A DNA stretch of 64,000 nucleotides from Agitococcus sp. (GCA_030646715.1 JAUSLJ010000008.1:124001-188000), one strand, 5' to 3'; shown: positions 7,420 through 18,189, counted from the first letter of the stretch. The notes: a model not told the origin generated them from the letters alone. A program made the numbers and translations.

Positions 7420-9078
7420 TTATTTATCGCGCAACTCACGCCGCAATATTTTACCGACAGGCGATTTCGGTAACTCATCTTTAAAGACAATGGTACGCGG
7501 TAATTTATAACCCGTTAATCCTGCTTTCAAATGAATCAGCAATGATTCTTCAGTCAGACTTGGGTCTTTTTTCACCACAAACAACTTCACCGCTTCACCT
7601 GATTTTTTGTCGGGAATACCGACAGCCGCACTTTCTAAAACGCCTAAATGCGAAGCGGCAACATCCTCAATCTCATTGGGATAGACATTAAAGCCCGACA
7701 CCAAAATCATATCTTTTTTACGATCCACGATTTTAATATAACCATCAGCTTGAACCGTCGCGATATCGCCTGTTTTTAGCCAACCATCGCTAGTCACCGT
7801 ATCAGCCGTAGCCTCAACTCGCTGCCAATAACCTTTCATTACTTGAGGGCCACGAGCCCATAACTCACCCGCCTCACCTAGTGCAACGTCTTGGCCATCA
7901 TCGTTAACAATACGAATTTCGGTGTTGGGAGTCGGTAAGCCAATAGTACCTATTTGAATCGCTGTCGGTGGATTCATGGTAATCACAGGCGAGGACTCAG
8001 TCATACCATAGCCTTCACAAACCTTACAGCCCGTAATTATCTCCCAATCATGAGCCACTTGATGTTGCATGGCCATACCACCCGCAATGGTCATTTTTAA
8101 CTTAGAAAAATTAATGGTTTTAAAGTCGGGATGATTCATTAAGGCAACAAATAAGGTATTTAAACCCATCATCGCCGTGACATCCCATTTTTTTATTTCG
8201 GCAATAAACGCGCCGACATCACGCGGATTTGTAATCAAAATGGTATGCATCCCCATAATCATGCCAATACACGACACGCCAAATGCAAAGATATGATATA
8301 GCGGCAAAGGACAAACCATCGTCTCACGCCCTGCTTCTAAGGCCGTTGATAAAAAAGCATGGGTTTGCAACATATTACTGGTGATACTACGATGAGTTAG
8401 CATCGCTCCTTTGGATACACCTGTGGTGCCACCAGTATATTGAAGAACGGCAATATCGTCAGGTTTAGGCGTGACTTCTTTGAATTTTGAAGTGTTGGCT
8501 TTCATCACTTGTGTAAATGGAATAGCCGTTGGTAAGTGATAGGATGGAACTAACTTCTTGATATATTTAACGATATTATTAACAACGACGCGTTTAGGAA
8601 ACGGCAGCATATCGGCCAATTCACTAATAATGACGTAACGAATACCCGTTCTTGGTAATACTTCTTGCACCAAACTACCAAAATTCGCCAAAGTCACTAA
8701 TGCTTTACAACCTGCATCTTTAAACTGATGCTCCATTTCCCGTGCTGTATATAAAGGATTAGTATTAACCACCACTAAACCCGCACGCATCGCACCAAAA
8801 ACAACAATGGGATATTGCAATAAATTCGGCATTTGTACGGCAATACGGTCGCCTACTTGTAAATCGGTATTCTGCTGAATCCACGTCGCAAAGGTTGCAC
8901 TATATTTATCGACTTCGGCAAATGTTAATGTTCGACCCATATTAGAAAATGCAGGTTTATTGGCATATTTGCGACAAGACTCTTTAAATAAATCTAAAAT
9001 AGTGGGATAAATATTCGTATCAATTATTCGTGAAATACTTTCAGGATATTTACCTAGCCAAAAATCTTGATGATCCAT
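7420..9078 (-). CDS. fadD: Long-chain fatty-acid--CoA ligase
   Basis: A 552-residue acyl-adenylate enzyme that activates fatty acids to acyl-CoA for beta-oxidation or lipid synthesis. The phosphate-binding loop TGGTTGVSKG is at 215-224. The YGMTESSP motif, the KTGDIA element, and the hinge and C-terminal region VDRKKDMILVSGFNVYPNEIE follow. The catalytic Lys region PKSPVGKILRREL sits near the end. The length is close to FadD (about 560). In a lipolytic organism it would use the products of the lipase and hydrolase genes nearby. Confidence 0.92.
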   Translation of the reverse strand: MDHQDFWLGKYPESISRIIDTNIYPTILDLFKESCRKYANKPAFSNMGRTLTFAEVDKYSATFATWIQQNTDLQVGDRIAVQMPNLLQYPIVVFGAMRAGLVVVNTNPLYTAREMEHQFKDAGCKALVTLANFGSLVQEVLPRTGIRYVIISELADMLPFPKRVVVNNIVKYIKKLVPSYHLPTAIPFTQVMKANTSKFKEVTPKPDDIAVLQYTGGTTGVSKGAMLTHRSITSNMLQTHAFLSTALEAGRETMVCPLPLYHIFAFGVSCIGMIMGMHTILITNPRDVGAFIAEIKKWDVTAMMGLNTLFVALMNHPDFKTINFSKLKMTIAGGMAMQHQVAHDWEIITGCKVCEGYGMTESSPVITMNPPTAIQIGTIGLPTPNTEIRIVNDDGQDVALGEAGELWARGPQVMKGYWQRVEATADTVTSDGWLKTGDIATVQADGYIKIVDRKKDMILVSGFNVYPNEIEDVAASHLGVLESAAVGIPDKKSGEAVKLFVVKKDPSLTEESLLIHLKAGLTGYKLPRTIVFKDELPKSPVGKILRRELRDK

Positions 9079-9187
9079 AATTTACCCCTATAAATGCTAA
9101 AACTCACACCCATTTATTATTATTTGGCAACTATTCAAAGAAATGAATACATTTATCGACAATAAATGGGTAACTTAAAATTAATGA

Positions 9188-10963
9188 TTATTGACCCAAA
9201 ATCCAACGCTCAACACGATGGCGGCGTTCACTCTCTGAGCTAAGTTGTAAGGTGCAGAAATCAGCGATTGACGGCTGTAATACCACCTGACATTGCCTCA
9301 ACTCATCACGTCGAAATAAATGAACACTGAGAGTATCACCTATCGCATAACTGGCCACGGTTTTTTCTAATTGTGCGCTGACTTTTAAACCATCTACCGC
9401 TATTAACACATCACCCGCCGAAACTCCCGCCGCTTGCGCTGCACTACCGCGCCAAACATTTTGCACTTGATACCCACCTTCCGCCATTTGCCCACGAATA
9501 CCTAAACTGGCCATCGGCTGATTTTTGGCATTTTCATATTTAAAATTAACGCTCACTCCTTGAGCCATCAATAACTCAGCAAAAGGCAATTCTTCGGTGC
9601 TATATAAACAGTGTTGCCAAAAATCGGACAAATCATCCTGAACCAAGATTTGTACCAAATTTTGCACGGTATCGTTATCAATACCTAACCCCGTTTTGCC
9701 ATAAGCTTGCCATAGTTGGCGCATTACGGTATCTAAACTAAATTGATTGTCGGTGAGTTGCCGAATTTTTAGATCAATACATAAAGCAATTAGAGAGCCT
9801 TTGACATAATAGCTAACAACACTATTAAGCGTATTTTCGTCTTGTTTATAATATTTTGTCCAAGCATCAAAACTCGAATCGGTTACCGTTTGCTGAAAAC
9901 GTCCTAATGTTCGTAAATGACGAGTAATCGTTTGCGCCAATAAATCCAAATAATCTTGAGTAGAAATAACACTGGCTCTTGCTAATAATAAATCATCATA
10001 ATAAGAAGTGAATCCTTCAAATACCCATAATAATTCGGTGTAATTTTCTTGATGTAAATCGGGATTAACTAAAACCTTAGGTTGAATACGTTTCACTAAC
10101 CACGAATGAAAATACTCATGACTGCATAAACCTAAAAATGCTTTATATTTATCACTGAGTTTATGCTCAGGTTCACTTGTTGATGGTAAATCATCGCGCG
10201 AGCATAATAAACTGGTGGAACTACGGTGTTCTAAACCACCATAACCCGAACCTACCGCCATCACTTGAAATAAATATTGATTAAACGGTGGTGCGTCCTC
10301 CCCCCAAAAATTAATCGCAGCGGCACAAATACGGGTTAAATCGCGACTTAAACGGTTTAAATCCGCACGATGTTGACCTGTCACTACCACTCGGTGTGGT
10401 GTGTTATGCGTGATAAAAGCCACTTCGGAAAAATCACCCATTTCTACAGGATGATCTAGCAAAGTCAAATAATTAGCCGCTTGATAACGATAAACGCCCG
10501 CTTGATGACTTGGTAAAACATCTAAAGTTGTGGCAATACGCCACGATTGATGTTGCGTGGGGAGATGAATTTCTAAAGTTGATAAATTATCTTCTTGGCC
10601 TTCAACCGCCAAAAATAAACACGAGCCATTAAAATAACCATGCGTTTGGTCAAGATGTGCACCGCGTACTGATAAGTCCCAAGCATAAACTTCATAAGAA
10701 ATAATGATTTCTCCTTCATAGGGAGAGACAGACCACTGATTTTTTGCTATTTTTTTGACACTTAATAACAATCCTTCTGTCGTTTTCGCGCTTACACTAA
10801 TGATATGACGCGAAAAGTCACGAATCATGTAGCTCCCGAGAATCCAATTCGGCAACCACAATTTTTGTCCTGAAGGATTGGGCTGCAAAATAGCAAGTGT
10901 GACCTGAAAAAAGTGATGACTCGGATGAAGTGCTGAAACCGTATAATGACACGCTGCGCGCAT
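9188..10963 (-). CDS. M61 family metallopeptidase with C-terminal PDZ domain
   Basis: A 591-residue zinc peptidase of the glycyl aminopeptidase-like M61 family. An N-terminal beta-sandwich domain is followed by the family motif GGLEHR (242-247), the zinc site HEYFH (H282, E283, H286) with the third ligand E316 in FEGFTSYYDD, and a PDZ domain around 490-560. No signal peptide is seen, so the protein is probably cytoplasmic. I start at 10963 because GGAA lies 6 bases before that ATG, while the in-frame ATG 12 bases upstream has no site. It is divergent from the hydrolase gene. The substrate is unknown. Confidence 0.9.
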   Translation of the reverse strand: MRAACHYTVSALHPSHHFFQVTLAILQPNPSGQKLWLPNWILGSYMIRDFSRHIISVSAKTTEGLLLSVKKIAKNQWSVSPYEGEIIISYEVYAWDLSVRGAHLDQTHGYFNGSCLFLAVEGQEDNLSTLEIHLPTQHQSWRIATTLDVLPSHQAGVYRYQAANYLTLLDHPVEMGDFSEVAFITHNTPHRVVVTGQHRADLNRLSRDLTRICAAAINFWGEDAPPFNQYLFQVMAVGSGYGGLEHRSSTSLLCSRDDLPSTSEPEHKLSDKYKAFLGLCSHEYFHSWLVKRIQPKVLVNPDLHQENYTELLWVFEGFTSYYDDLLLARASVISTQDYLDLLAQTITRHLRTLGRFQQTVTDSSFDAWTKYYKQDENTLNSVVSYYVKGSLIALCIDLKIRQLTDNQFSLDTVMRQLWQAYGKTGLGIDNDTVQNLVQILVQDDLSDFWQHCLYSTEELPFAELLMAQGVSVNFKYENAKNQPMASLGIRGQMAEGGYQVQNVWRGSAAQAAGVSAGDVLIAVDGLKVSAQLEKTVASYAIGDTLSVHLFRRDELRQCQVVLQPSIADFCTLQLSSESERRHRVERWILGQ

Positions 10964-11002
10964 AATAAATTCCATGAAATAAATTGTTAGGACTCATATT
11001 TA

Positions 11003-11950
11003 ATGAATAATCCGCACCTCAGCCCTGAAGCGACACTGTTGTATTTACCCACGGCTGATGGCCATAAAATTCCTGTTCGTCATTGGCCTGTTTCGCAACC
11101 ACGCGCCATTATTCATATTGTGCATGGCATGGCTGAGCATAGTGGGAGTTATGATGAGGTAGCGGCTTTTTTAAATCAACAGGGCTTTGCCGTTTTAGCA
11201 CACGATCATCGCTGTCATGGCTTGTCCACCCCTGAAAAACAATTGGGTCATGTCAGTAAACTACAAAACTGGGCAGGCATTCTACAAGATATGCCACTGA
11301 TTCATAATTGGATTAGTGCAACGTATAACAACCTGCCTGTCATTATTTTAGCGCACAGCATGGGGTCCTTTATTAGCCAATGGTTTGTGCAAAACAACCC
11401 CAATCGGATTAAAGCACTTGCCTTAAGTGGTTCTAACTTTACAGCACCGTGGTTTGCTCGTGCCTCCTCGCGGTTAGCGGCATTTGAAATGTGTCGTCAA
11501 GGAGGTAATGGTCACAGTGATCTGATTCATAGTTTAGGGTTTGGCAAGTTTAATAAAGTGTTTGCTCCCAATCGTACTGACTTTGATTGGCTGTCGCGTG
11601 ATACTCACTTTGTGGATAGCTATATTGCTGACCCTTTCTGTGGTTTCCGCATGGCCAACCGTTACTGGCGCGATTTTATGGTGACCTTGGGCGAAATTTA
11701 CCAACCTGCTAATATGAAAAAAATCCCTGAAGGCTTGCCGTTATATATTTTCTCTGGCTCTGAAGATCCTGTGGGTGCTATGGGCAAAGGCGTTAAAAAA
11801 CTGGCGAAAATGCACGCCAAAATCAACAAAGCCAATGTCACCCTCAAAATATACCCTCAAGCGCGTCATGTTGCCTTGCACGAAACTAACGCTACCGAAG
11901 TCCGTCATGACTTAATAGCTTGGTTATTGACCATCGTTCCAGCAGTTTAA
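11003..11950 (+). CDS. Alpha/beta hydrolase, lysophospholipase / monoacylglycerol lipase type
   Basis: A 315-residue serine hydrolase of the PldB/monoglyceride lipase branch. The oxyanion region HGMAEHSGSY is at 41-50, the nucleophile S119 lies in AHSMG, the acid is D255 in SGSEDPVG, and the catalytic His is H289 in QARHVALHE. There is no signal peptide. It should cleave lysophospholipids or monoacylglycerols. It is divergent from the M61 peptidase gene, with only about 40 bases between the starts. Confidence 0.87.
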   Translation: MNNPHLSPEATLLYLPTADGHKIPVRHWPVSQPRAIIHIVHGMAEHSGSYDEVAAFLNQQGFAVLAHDHRCHGLSTPEKQLGHVSKLQNWAGILQDMPLIHNWISATYNNLPVIILAHSMGSFISQWFVQNNPNRIKALALSGSNFTAPWFARASSRLAAFEMCRQGGNGHSDLIHSLGFGKFNKVFAPNRTDFDWLSRDTHFVDSYIADPFCGFRMANRYWRDFMVTLGEIYQPANMKKIPEGLPLYIFSGSEDPVGAMGKGVKKLAKMHAKINKANVTLKIYPQARHVALHETNATEVRHDLIAWLLTIVPAV

Positions 11951-11975
11951 GTTTTAACACTCTAGTAACAATTAA

Positions 11976-12004
11976 CCAAGCAGCGTAGAATCCGCGTTGC
12001 TTGG
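11976..12004 (+). terminator. Possible terminator hairpin after the hydrolase gene
   Basis: Ten-base arms (11976-11985 and 11995-12004) pair fully if one G-U is allowed, around a 9-base loop. There is no clear T run after it, so termination is uncertain. Confidence 0.4.
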
Positions 12005-12186
12005 GTTATCGCGCTTACATCCTGTTTTCATTCTCAAAAACGCACGCCTTTAACCTCTGTATCGTTCTATTTGATGCCACGCATCTGAATTCCATACTAC
12101 ACATAATAAAAACTATCACACCAGCGCAAACGGCCACTCAACATGGTTTGTGTTGCTGTGATTGTTTTTTACTTTTGGGGTTTATC

Positions 12187-13485
12187 ATGAACACAGCACA
12201 TCATATTGTTATTGTGGGTGGCGGCGCAGGCGGTTTAGGCTTGGCAACACAGTTAGGACATAAACTTGGCAAAGCCAAAAAAGCACGTATCACTCTTGTT
12301 GATGCTCACTTGACTCACATTTGGAAACCACTCCTGCACGAAGTCGCCGCAGGTACACTCAACTCATTTGAAGATGAATTAAATTATTTTGCCCATAGCG
12401 TCAAACATCATTTTGAGTTTCAGTTAGGGCGAATGGTTGATATAAATCGCGTCGAAAAACAACTAATGCTTGCTCCACTAATTGCCGAAGATGGTAAAGA
12501 AGTCGCACCCGCCCGCAGCTTACATTACGACACTTTAGTCATTGCCATTGGTTCAACTGCCAATGATTTCGGCACTCAAGGTGCGCGAGACAATTGTATT
12601 TTCTTGGACTCTCGTCCTCAAGCTGATCGTTTTCAGCAACAATTTTTGAATATGTATTTACAGGCTCATGCCCTGCCGAGTCATATTTCACCGCCACCTG
12701 AGCTAAACGTCGCCATCATTGGTGCGGGGGCAACAGGTGTAGAATTAGCCGCAGAACTACATCACGCTTGCCACGAATTTGTACGTTACGGTTTGGATGA
12801 TATTGCACCACAAAACGTCAATATCACGCTCATAGAAGCGGCGGATCGAGTACTTCCCGTTTTACCTGCAGCTACTTCCGCGGCGGCGGAAGCACAGCTG
12901 ACTAAAATGGGTATTACTGTTCGCACTAAAACCAAAGTAGTTGCCATTCATGCCGATGGTATTGAGTGTGAAGGCGGTTTACGCATTCCTGCCAGTTTAC
13001 GTGTTTGGTCGGCGGGTATTAAAGCACCTGACTTTTTGCAAAATATAGCGGGTTTAGAAACGAATCGTATCAATCAATTAGTGGTTAAACCCAGCTTACA
13101 AAGCACGCGAGATGATAATATTTTTGCTTTCGGTGATTGTGCTTCTTGCACCTTACCGAATATGGAACGCCCTGTACCGCCACGCGCACAGTCAGCACAA
13201 CAACAAGCCAACTATTTAGTCAAAGCATTGGCGGCACATATTCAAAACAAGCCGCTGCCTATTTATAAATACAGTGATTTTGGCTCGTTGATTTCGCTCA
13301 GTGAGGGCAATAGCGTCGGTAGCTTAGTCGGCAATATTAACGTCAAAGGTCGTATTGCCCGTTTAATGTATGTCATGCTCTATCGTATGCATCAATATTC
13401 TTTACATGGATTTTTCAAGACGTTGATGCTGTGGAGTAAAGATCAATTGAGTAAATCTTCTAGCCCGACATTAAAGCTGCATTAA
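12187..13485 (+). CDS. ndh: Type II NADH:quinone oxidoreductase (NDH-2)
   Basis: A 432-residue FAD/NAD(P)-dependent oxidoreductase. The FAD motif GGGAGGLG begins at residue 11, and the NADH-binding GAGATGVE is at 179-186. FAFGDCA, the second FAD contact, and the C-terminal region KGRIARLMYVMLYRMHQYSLHG typical of membrane-associated NDH-2 follow. It transfers electrons from NADH to quinone without pumping protons. I start at the ATG at 12187, preceded by GGGG about 6 bases away. In-frame codons extend further upstream but do not match the family N-terminus. A terminator follows. Confidence 0.9.
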   Translation: MNTAHHIVIVGGGAGGLGLATQLGHKLGKAKKARITLVDAHLTHIWKPLLHEVAAGTLNSFEDELNYFAHSVKHHFEFQLGRMVDINRVEKQLMLAPLIAEDGKEVAPARSLHYDTLVIAIGSTANDFGTQGARDNCIFLDSRPQADRFQQQFLNMYLQAHALPSHISPPPELNVAIIGAGATGVELAAELHHACHEFVRYGLDDIAPQNVNITLIEAADRVLPVLPAATSAAAEAQLTKMGITVRTKTKVVAIHADGIECEGGLRIPASLRVWSAGIKAPDFLQNIAGLETNRINQLVVKPSLQSTRDDNIFAFGDCASCTLPNMERPVPPRAQSAQQQANYLVKALAAHIQNKPLPIYKYSDFGSLISLSEGNSVGSLVGNINVKGRIARLMYVMLYRMHQYSLHGFFKTLMLWSKDQLSKSSSPTLKLH

Positions 13486-13543
13486 TATCTGTCAGAAATA
13501 GTATAGATATTTTGCAGCATCGACGACTTTTTACAGCACATTT

Positions 13544-13577
13544 CCGACAATTACAGTATGATTGTCGGCTATTTTTA
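13544..13577 (+). terminator. Terminator after ndh
   Basis: Perfect 8-base arms (13544-13551 and 13561-13568) around a 9-base loop, followed by CTATTTTT. It separates ndh from the FKBP gene. Confidence 0.65.
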
Positions 13578-13606
13578 CGACCGCCGTTTGGCCTATAGGT
13601 TTTATC

Positions 13607-14089
13607 ATGCAAATTTCTACTGACAGCGTTGTTGCTCTTGCTTACACCCTCACCAACGACGAAGGTCAAGTGATTGATACGTCGGCAGGTGGCGAGCCAT
13701 TAGTGTATTTACACGGCGCGCAAAATATTATTCCGGGTTTAGAAAACGCCTTAGTGGGCAAACAAGTTGGCGACAAGTTGACTGTTGATGTTGCTGCTAG
13801 CGAAGGCTACGGCGAATACGATGCCCAAATGGTACAAGTTGTACCTAAGCACATGTTTGCGGGTGTTGAAAACATTGAAGCAGGTATGCAATTTCACGCG
13901 CAAACAGATTATGGTATGCAAGTGGTCACAGTTGCTGCGGTTGAAGGCGACGAAGTCACTGTTGATGGCAACCATCCTTTAGCTGGCCAAAACTTACATT
14001 TTGATGTTGAAATCGTATCTATTCGTGCGGCTACTGCCGAAGAATTAGAACATGGTCATGTTCATGGTGCAGGTGGTCATCACCACTAA
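13607..14089 (+). CDS. slyD: FKBP-type peptidyl-prolyl isomerase, SlyD-like
   Basis: A 160-residue cytoplasmic cis/trans prolyl isomerase and chaperone. The FKBP half-domain (DEGQVIDTS, then EPLVYLHGAQNIIPGLENALVG) is split by an insert-in-flap segment around residues 70-130, the SlyD arrangement. The short C-terminal His-rich tail (HGHVHGAGGHHH) could bind nickel as in SlyD, but it is much shorter than in E. coli. I start at 13607, with a TAGG site about 7 bases before the ATG. Confidence 0.88.
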   Translation: MQISTDSVVALAYTLTNDEGQVIDTSAGGEPLVYLHGAQNIIPGLENALVGKQVGDKLTVDVAASEGYGEYDAQMVQVVPKHMFAGVENIEAGMQFHAQTDYGMQVVTVAAVEGDEVTVDGNHPLAGQNLHFDVEIVSIRAATAEELEHGHVHGAGGHHH

Positions 14090-14113
14090 TCTGAATTTAT
14101 TCGGTTAGTTGTC

Positions 14114-14144
14114 AAAAAGCCCTGTCGAATGATGGGGCTTTTTT
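14114..14144 (+). terminator. Terminator after the slyD-like gene
   Basis: An AAAAAGCCC arm (14114-14122) pairs with GGGCTTTTT (14135-14143) and runs into a T tract, the textbook shape. Confidence 0.85.
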
Positions 14145-14161
14145 ATTTACCCGCGACACAA

Positions 14162-14194
14162 CAAAAAATTAAGGCCTCAAAAGAGACCTTAATT
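14162..14194 (-). terminator. Terminator after ppsA
   Basis: On the minus strand, 12-base arms (14183-14194 and 14167-14178) pair with one U-G wobble, followed by a TTTTTT run. It lies 25 bases beyond the ppsA stop and faces the slyD terminator. Confidence 0.8.
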
Positions 14195-14218
14195 TACAGC
14201 ATACATCAACCGTAAAAA

Positions 14219-16594
14219 TTACTTACCGTGATTTTCCGCTAAGAAGAACCACGTCTGTAACACAGAATCAGGATTCAACGACACCGAATCAATGCCTTCA
14301 TCCATCAACCATTTCGCGAGGTCTGGGTGGTCGCTAGGGCCTTGACCGCAGATACCGACATACTTACCTGCTTTTTTACACGCTTGAATCGCACGTGATA
14401 ACAAGAACTTCACCGCAGGGTCACGCTCATCAAACAAGTGCGAAACAATGCCTGAGTCACGGTCTAATCCAAGTGTTAACTGGGTTAAATCGTTAGAGCC
14501 AATGGAAAAGCCATCAAAATGCTGTAAGAAATCTTCGGCTAACAAGGCGTTAGTCGGTAATTCACACATCATAATAACTTTTAAGCCATTCTCACCGCGA
14601 CGCAAACCTTTCTCAGCCAACAACTCAATTACACGTTGCGCTTCACCTGTAGTACGGACAAACGGAATCATGATTTCAACATTGGTTAAACCCATTTCAT
14701 CACGCACTTTTTTCAGCGCACGGCATTCAAGGTCAAAACAATCACGGAAGTTATCGGAGATATAACGTGAAGCACCACGGAAACCCAACATCGGATTTTC
14801 TTCGGTTGGCTCATACAACTTGCCACCAATTAAATTGGCATATTCGTTCGATTTAAAATCGGACATCCGCACAATAACGCGTTGCGGATGGAAAGCTGCT
14901 GCCAAAGTCGAAATACCTTCAACCAACTTTTCCACATAAAAATCAACGGGTGAAGCATAGCCTGCTGCACGAGTCGTTACCGCATTACGAATATCACGTG
15001 GCAAAGTATCGTAGTTCAACAAGGCTTTAGGATGCACGCCAATCATACGATTGATAATAAATTCTAAACGCGCCAAGCCAATACCTTGGTTCGGAATTTG
15101 AGAGAAGTCAAAAGCACGGTCAGGATTACCGACGTTCATCATAATTTTGAACGGTAATTTTGGCATCGAAGCAATAGAGTTCTTTTGAATTTCAAAGTCC
15201 AACATACCTTCGTAAATAAAACCTGTATCCCCTTCAGCGCACGATACGGTCACTTCCATACCGTCTTGCAATAATTCGGTGGCGTTACCACAACCAACAA
15301 TCGCAGGGACACCTAATTCACGAGCGATAATCGCCGCATGACAAGTACGACCACCACGATTCGTGACAATCGCCGAGGCACGCTTCATCACGGGTTCCCA
15401 ATCGGGATCGGTCATATCGGAAACTAAAACATCGCCGTCTTGCACTTTGTCCATTTCACGAATGGAATTAACCACACGCACACGACCTGCACCAATACGT
15501 TGACCAATCGAACGGCCTTCACATAAAACAACTGTGCCTTTTTGCTTGAGCAAATAACGTTCCATCGTGCCGACATTTTGGCGGCTTTTTACCGTTTCTG
15601 GACGCGCTTGCACAATGTACAACTGGCCATCATCGCCATCTTTTGCCCACTCAATATCCATCGGTGAACCATAATGTTTTTCGATGATTAATGCTTGTTC
15701 AGACAAAGACGTTATTTCGGCATCGCTAATGGAAAACTTCAAACGCTCAGGCTTATCAACATCCACAACAATGGTTGATTTACCCGTCACACCTGTTTCG
15801 CCATAAATCATTTTTTGCGCTTTGCTGCCTAAGTTACGGCGTAAAATCGCAGGACGTTTGGCTTCAAGTGTATGTTTATGCACATAAAACTCGTCAGGGT
15901 TGACTGCACCCTGCACCACCATTTCACCCAAACCATAGGAACTGGTGATAAAGACGACATCACGGAAACCAGACTCTGTATCTAAGGTAAACAATACCCC
16001 TGCCGCACCCGTTTCTGAACGCACCATGCGTTGAATGCCTGCGGACAACGCCACGCCTTTATGCTCGTAACCTTGATGAACACGGTAAGCAATGGCACGG
16101 TCATTAAATAATGACGCAAATACTTCTTTCACGGCGGTTAAAACGTTATCAACACCACGAATGTTTAAGAATGTTTCTTGTTGACCCGCAAACGAAGCAT
16201 CGGGTAAATCTTCTGCCGTTGCTGAAGAACGTACCGCTACAGAAATATGGTCATTGCCATTGGCTAACTGAGCAAAATTATCACGAATCGCTTGTTCTAA
16301 AGCGGGTTGCAATGGTGTTTCGACAATCCACTCACGGATTTGCTTGCCCACTTCAGCAAGACGGACGACATCATCGACATTCAAAGTATCTAAGACATCA
16401 TGAATACGTTTATTAAGGCCGCTTTGCTCTAAAAAGTCACGGTACGCTTGTGCGGTTGTGGCAAATCCACCTGGGACAGACACGCCCATACTGGATAAAT
16501 TGCTAATCATTTCACCTAAAGAGGCATTTTTACCACCGACTATTTCAACATCATTTTTACCGAGTTGTTGAAACCACAGGACTAATGCTTCCAA
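14219..16594 (-). CDS. ppsA: Phosphoenolpyruvate synthase
   Basis: A 791-residue enzyme converting pyruvate and ATP to PEP, AMP and phosphate for gluconeogenesis. The N-terminal ATP-grasp domain has [11 protein letters not shown] near its start. The swivelling phosphohistidine domain carries H419 in [13 protein letters not shown]. The C-terminal PEP-binding barrel carries C749 in CGQGPSD. The best start is a TTG at 16594, preceded by AGGGAG with about 7 bases between. The protein then opens [12 protein letters not shown], matching the family. Longer in-frame starts add residues with no family match. It is divergent from its regulator. Confidence 0.95.
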   Translation of the reverse strand: MEALVLWFQQLGKNDVEIVGGKNASLGEMISNLSSMGVSVPGGFATTAQAYRDFLEQSGLNKRIHDVLDTLNVDDVVRLAEVGKQIREWIVETPLQPALEQAIRDNFAQLANGNDHISVAVRSSATAEDLPDASFAGQQETFLNIRGVDNVLTAVKEVFASLFNDRAIAYRVHQGYEHKGVALSAGIQRMVRSETGAAGVLFTLDTESGFRDVVFITSSYGLGEMVVQGAVNPDEFYVHKHTLEAKRPAILRRNLGSKAQKMIYGETGVTGKSTIVVDVDKPERLKFSISDAEITSLSEQALIIEKHYGSPMDIEWAKDGDDGQLYIVQARPETVKSRQNVGTMERYLLKQKGTVVLCEGRSIGQRIGAGRVRVVNSIREMDKVQDGDVLVSDMTDPDWEPVMKRASAIVTNRGGRTCHAAIIARELGVPAIVGCGNATELLQDGMEVTVSCAEGDTGFIYEGMLDFEIQKNSIASMPKLPFKIMMNVGNPDRAFDFSQIPNQGIGLARLEFIINRMIGVHPKALLNYDTLPRDIRNAVTTRAAGYASPVDFYVEKLVEGISTLAAAFHPQRVIVRMSDFKSNEYANLIGGKLYEPTEENPMLGFRGASRYISDNFRDCFDLECRALKKVRDEMGLTNVEIMIPFVRTTGEAQRVIELLAEKGLRRGENGLKVIMMCELPTNALLAEDFLQHFDGFSIGSNDLTQLTLGLDRDSGIVSHLFDERDPAVKFLLSRAIQACKKAGKYVGICGQGPSDHPDLAKWLMDEGIDSVSLNPDSVLQTWFFLAENHGK

Positions 16595-16773
16595 AATAAA
16601 GCTCCCTACTACAGTATTAAAATTTACAAGCATGGATTGCACACTTGCAGGTATTATTGCCCATGCGGATGTGGCACGAGGCAGATATTCGGATTTACAC
16701 TGGCCGACGTTGGCAACTACCCTCTAATATAAAGTCTCTAGTCGCTTGGCACAAACAATAAAGGCGTAAAAAC

Positions 16774-17586
16774 ATGAATCGTAGCGTATTTTTTATTTCT
16801 GATGGCACAGGTATCACTGCGGAAACATTAGGCCACAGTTTATTGGCACAATTTGGCAGCTTAAAGTTTGAACAATTCACTTTACCTTACATTGACAGCC
16901 CTGAACGCGCTCATGATGCGGTCAAAAAAATCAATGCTGTCGCCGCTGAAGACGGTGTGCAACCAATTATTATTGATACGATTGTTGATAAAACGGTGCG
17001 TAAAATTATAGCTAACGCTAATGGCTGTATGTTTGATGTTTTTGAAACCTTTGTTGGTAAATTAGAAGAAGAATTGGGCGTAAAACCCAATAATACCGTC
17101 GGTAAACATACTGTTGATACCCTCGCCTATAAAACGCGTATTGATGCCGTTCATTTTGCTCTTGATAACGACGATGGTGCGCGAACCCGTCAATACGACT
17201 CGGCGGATATTATCTTAATTGGCGTTTCACGCTCAGGTAAAACACCCACTTGTATTTATTTAGCGATGCAATTTGGGATTCGTGCGGCCAACTACCCGTT
17301 AACCGAAGATGATTTAGACGGCGAACATTTGCCTAAATCGTTAAAAGAGCATAAATCAAAACTATTTGGTTTGATGATTGATGCTGACCGTTTAATTGCC
17401 ATTCGTAATGAACGTAAAGCTAATAGTCGTTATGCTAGCCCGCAACAATGCCAACAAGAAATTCGCGCCATTGAAGGTATTTACATTAAAGAAGGCGTCC
17501 CCTTTTTGAATGTCTCGGAAATGTCGGTGGAAGAAATTGCCACACGAATTATTCAAGAAACTGGTTTAAAACGACGGATTAATTAA
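16774..17586 (+). CDS. ppsR: PEP synthase regulatory protein (bifunctional kinase/pyrophosphorylase)
   Basis: A 270-residue DUF299 protein that inactivates PpsA by ADP-dependent threonine phosphorylation and reactivates it by phosphorolysis. The P-loop GVSRSGKT is at 150-157, and the N-terminal FISDGTGITAETLGHS signature is intact. The gene is divergent from ppsA across about 180 bases that must hold both promoters, and this neighbourhood supports the assignment. The downstream DUF2939 gene starts 4 bases after the stop. Confidence 0.95.
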   Translation: MNRSVFFISDGTGITAETLGHSLLAQFGSLKFEQFTLPYIDSPERAHDAVKKINAVAAEDGVQPIIIDTIVDKTVRKIIANANGCMFDVFETFVGKLEEELGVKPNNTVGKHTVDTLAYKTRIDAVHFALDNDDGARTRQYDSADIILIGVSRSGKTPTCIYLAMQFGIRAANYPLTEDDLDGEHLPKSLKEHKSKLFGLMIDADRLIAIRNERKANSRYASPQQCQQEIRAIEGIYIKEGVPFLNVSEMSVEEIATRIIQETGLKRRIN

Positions 17587-17589
17587 GTG

Positions 17590-18129
17590 ATGAAAAAAGT
17601 AGTAGCCTTAGTTTTAGTGTTGGTTGGCGGTGGTTTTTATGCCACGCCTTATATTGCTGTACATAATATGCAACAAGCGGCTCAAGCTCGTGATTCTGCG
17701 GCGTTAAATCAATATATTGATTATCCTGCCGTTAAAGAAAGCTTAAAGCTGTCGATGAATAGTGAGATGAATAAAGTCTTATTAAAAAACAAAACGGATA
17801 GTGGCATGAATGCTTTTGCAACGATGTTTGCCTCCGCTTTTGTTAATCCGATGATTGATATTATTGTTACCCCCGAAAATATGGCGATGATGTTACAAGC
17901 CAATACGCCTAAAGCCATTGATACCGATGATAAAAGTACGCCTAATCAAGCGGACAAAGCTGTAGATAATGATGTTATCAGTCATAAATCCTATCAAGAC
18001 TTTAATCATTTTGTGGTGACACTTGCTAAAGCAGATCATCCTAACTCAGCATTTACTTTCACTTTTGAGCGTAATGGATTGATTAATTGGAAGTTAAAGG
18101 GGTTGGCGATTCCTTCGATGGTAAAGTGA
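17590..18129 (+). CDS. DUF2939 family exported protein
   Basis: A 179-residue protein with an N-terminal hydrophobic export or anchor segment (residues 3-22, ending GGGFYATPYIAVHNMQQAA). A single domain follows with the DUF2939 pattern of a tail-anchored helix, YIDYPAVKESLK and a C-terminal W-containing strand. I chose the ATG at 17590 rather than the GTG three bases earlier. It is closely spaced after ppsR and likely cotranscribed. No function is established for the family, and nothing links it to PEP synthase. Confidence 0.72.
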   Translation: MKKVVALVLVLVGGGFYATPYIAVHNMQQAAQARDSAALNQYIDYPAVKESLKLSMNSEMNKVLLKNKTDSGMNAFATMFASAFVNPMIDIIVTPENMAMMLQANTPKAIDTDDKSTPNQADKAVDNDVISHKSYQDFNHFVVTLAKADHPNSAFTFTFERNGLINWKLKGLAIPSMVK

Positions 18130-18167
18130 TTTTTTAGGGTGGGTAGAGGGAGAGAAGTCGCCGTTTA

Positions 18168-18189
18168 GCCTTTGATTAGAATCAAAGGC
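18168..18189 (+). terminator. Hairpin after ppsR-DUF2939
   Basis: Perfect 10-base arms (18168-18177 and 18180-18189) with a 2-base centre, followed by the loosely T-rich TTATTATGTATTTTT. Probably ends this two-gene transcript. Confidence 0.6.

Noticed and set aside
12001-12186. 62-residue upstream extension of the NDH-2 gene
   Set aside because: It starts with TTG in a hairpin, and the family N-terminus starts at the ATG at 12187 with its FAD motif at the usual distance.
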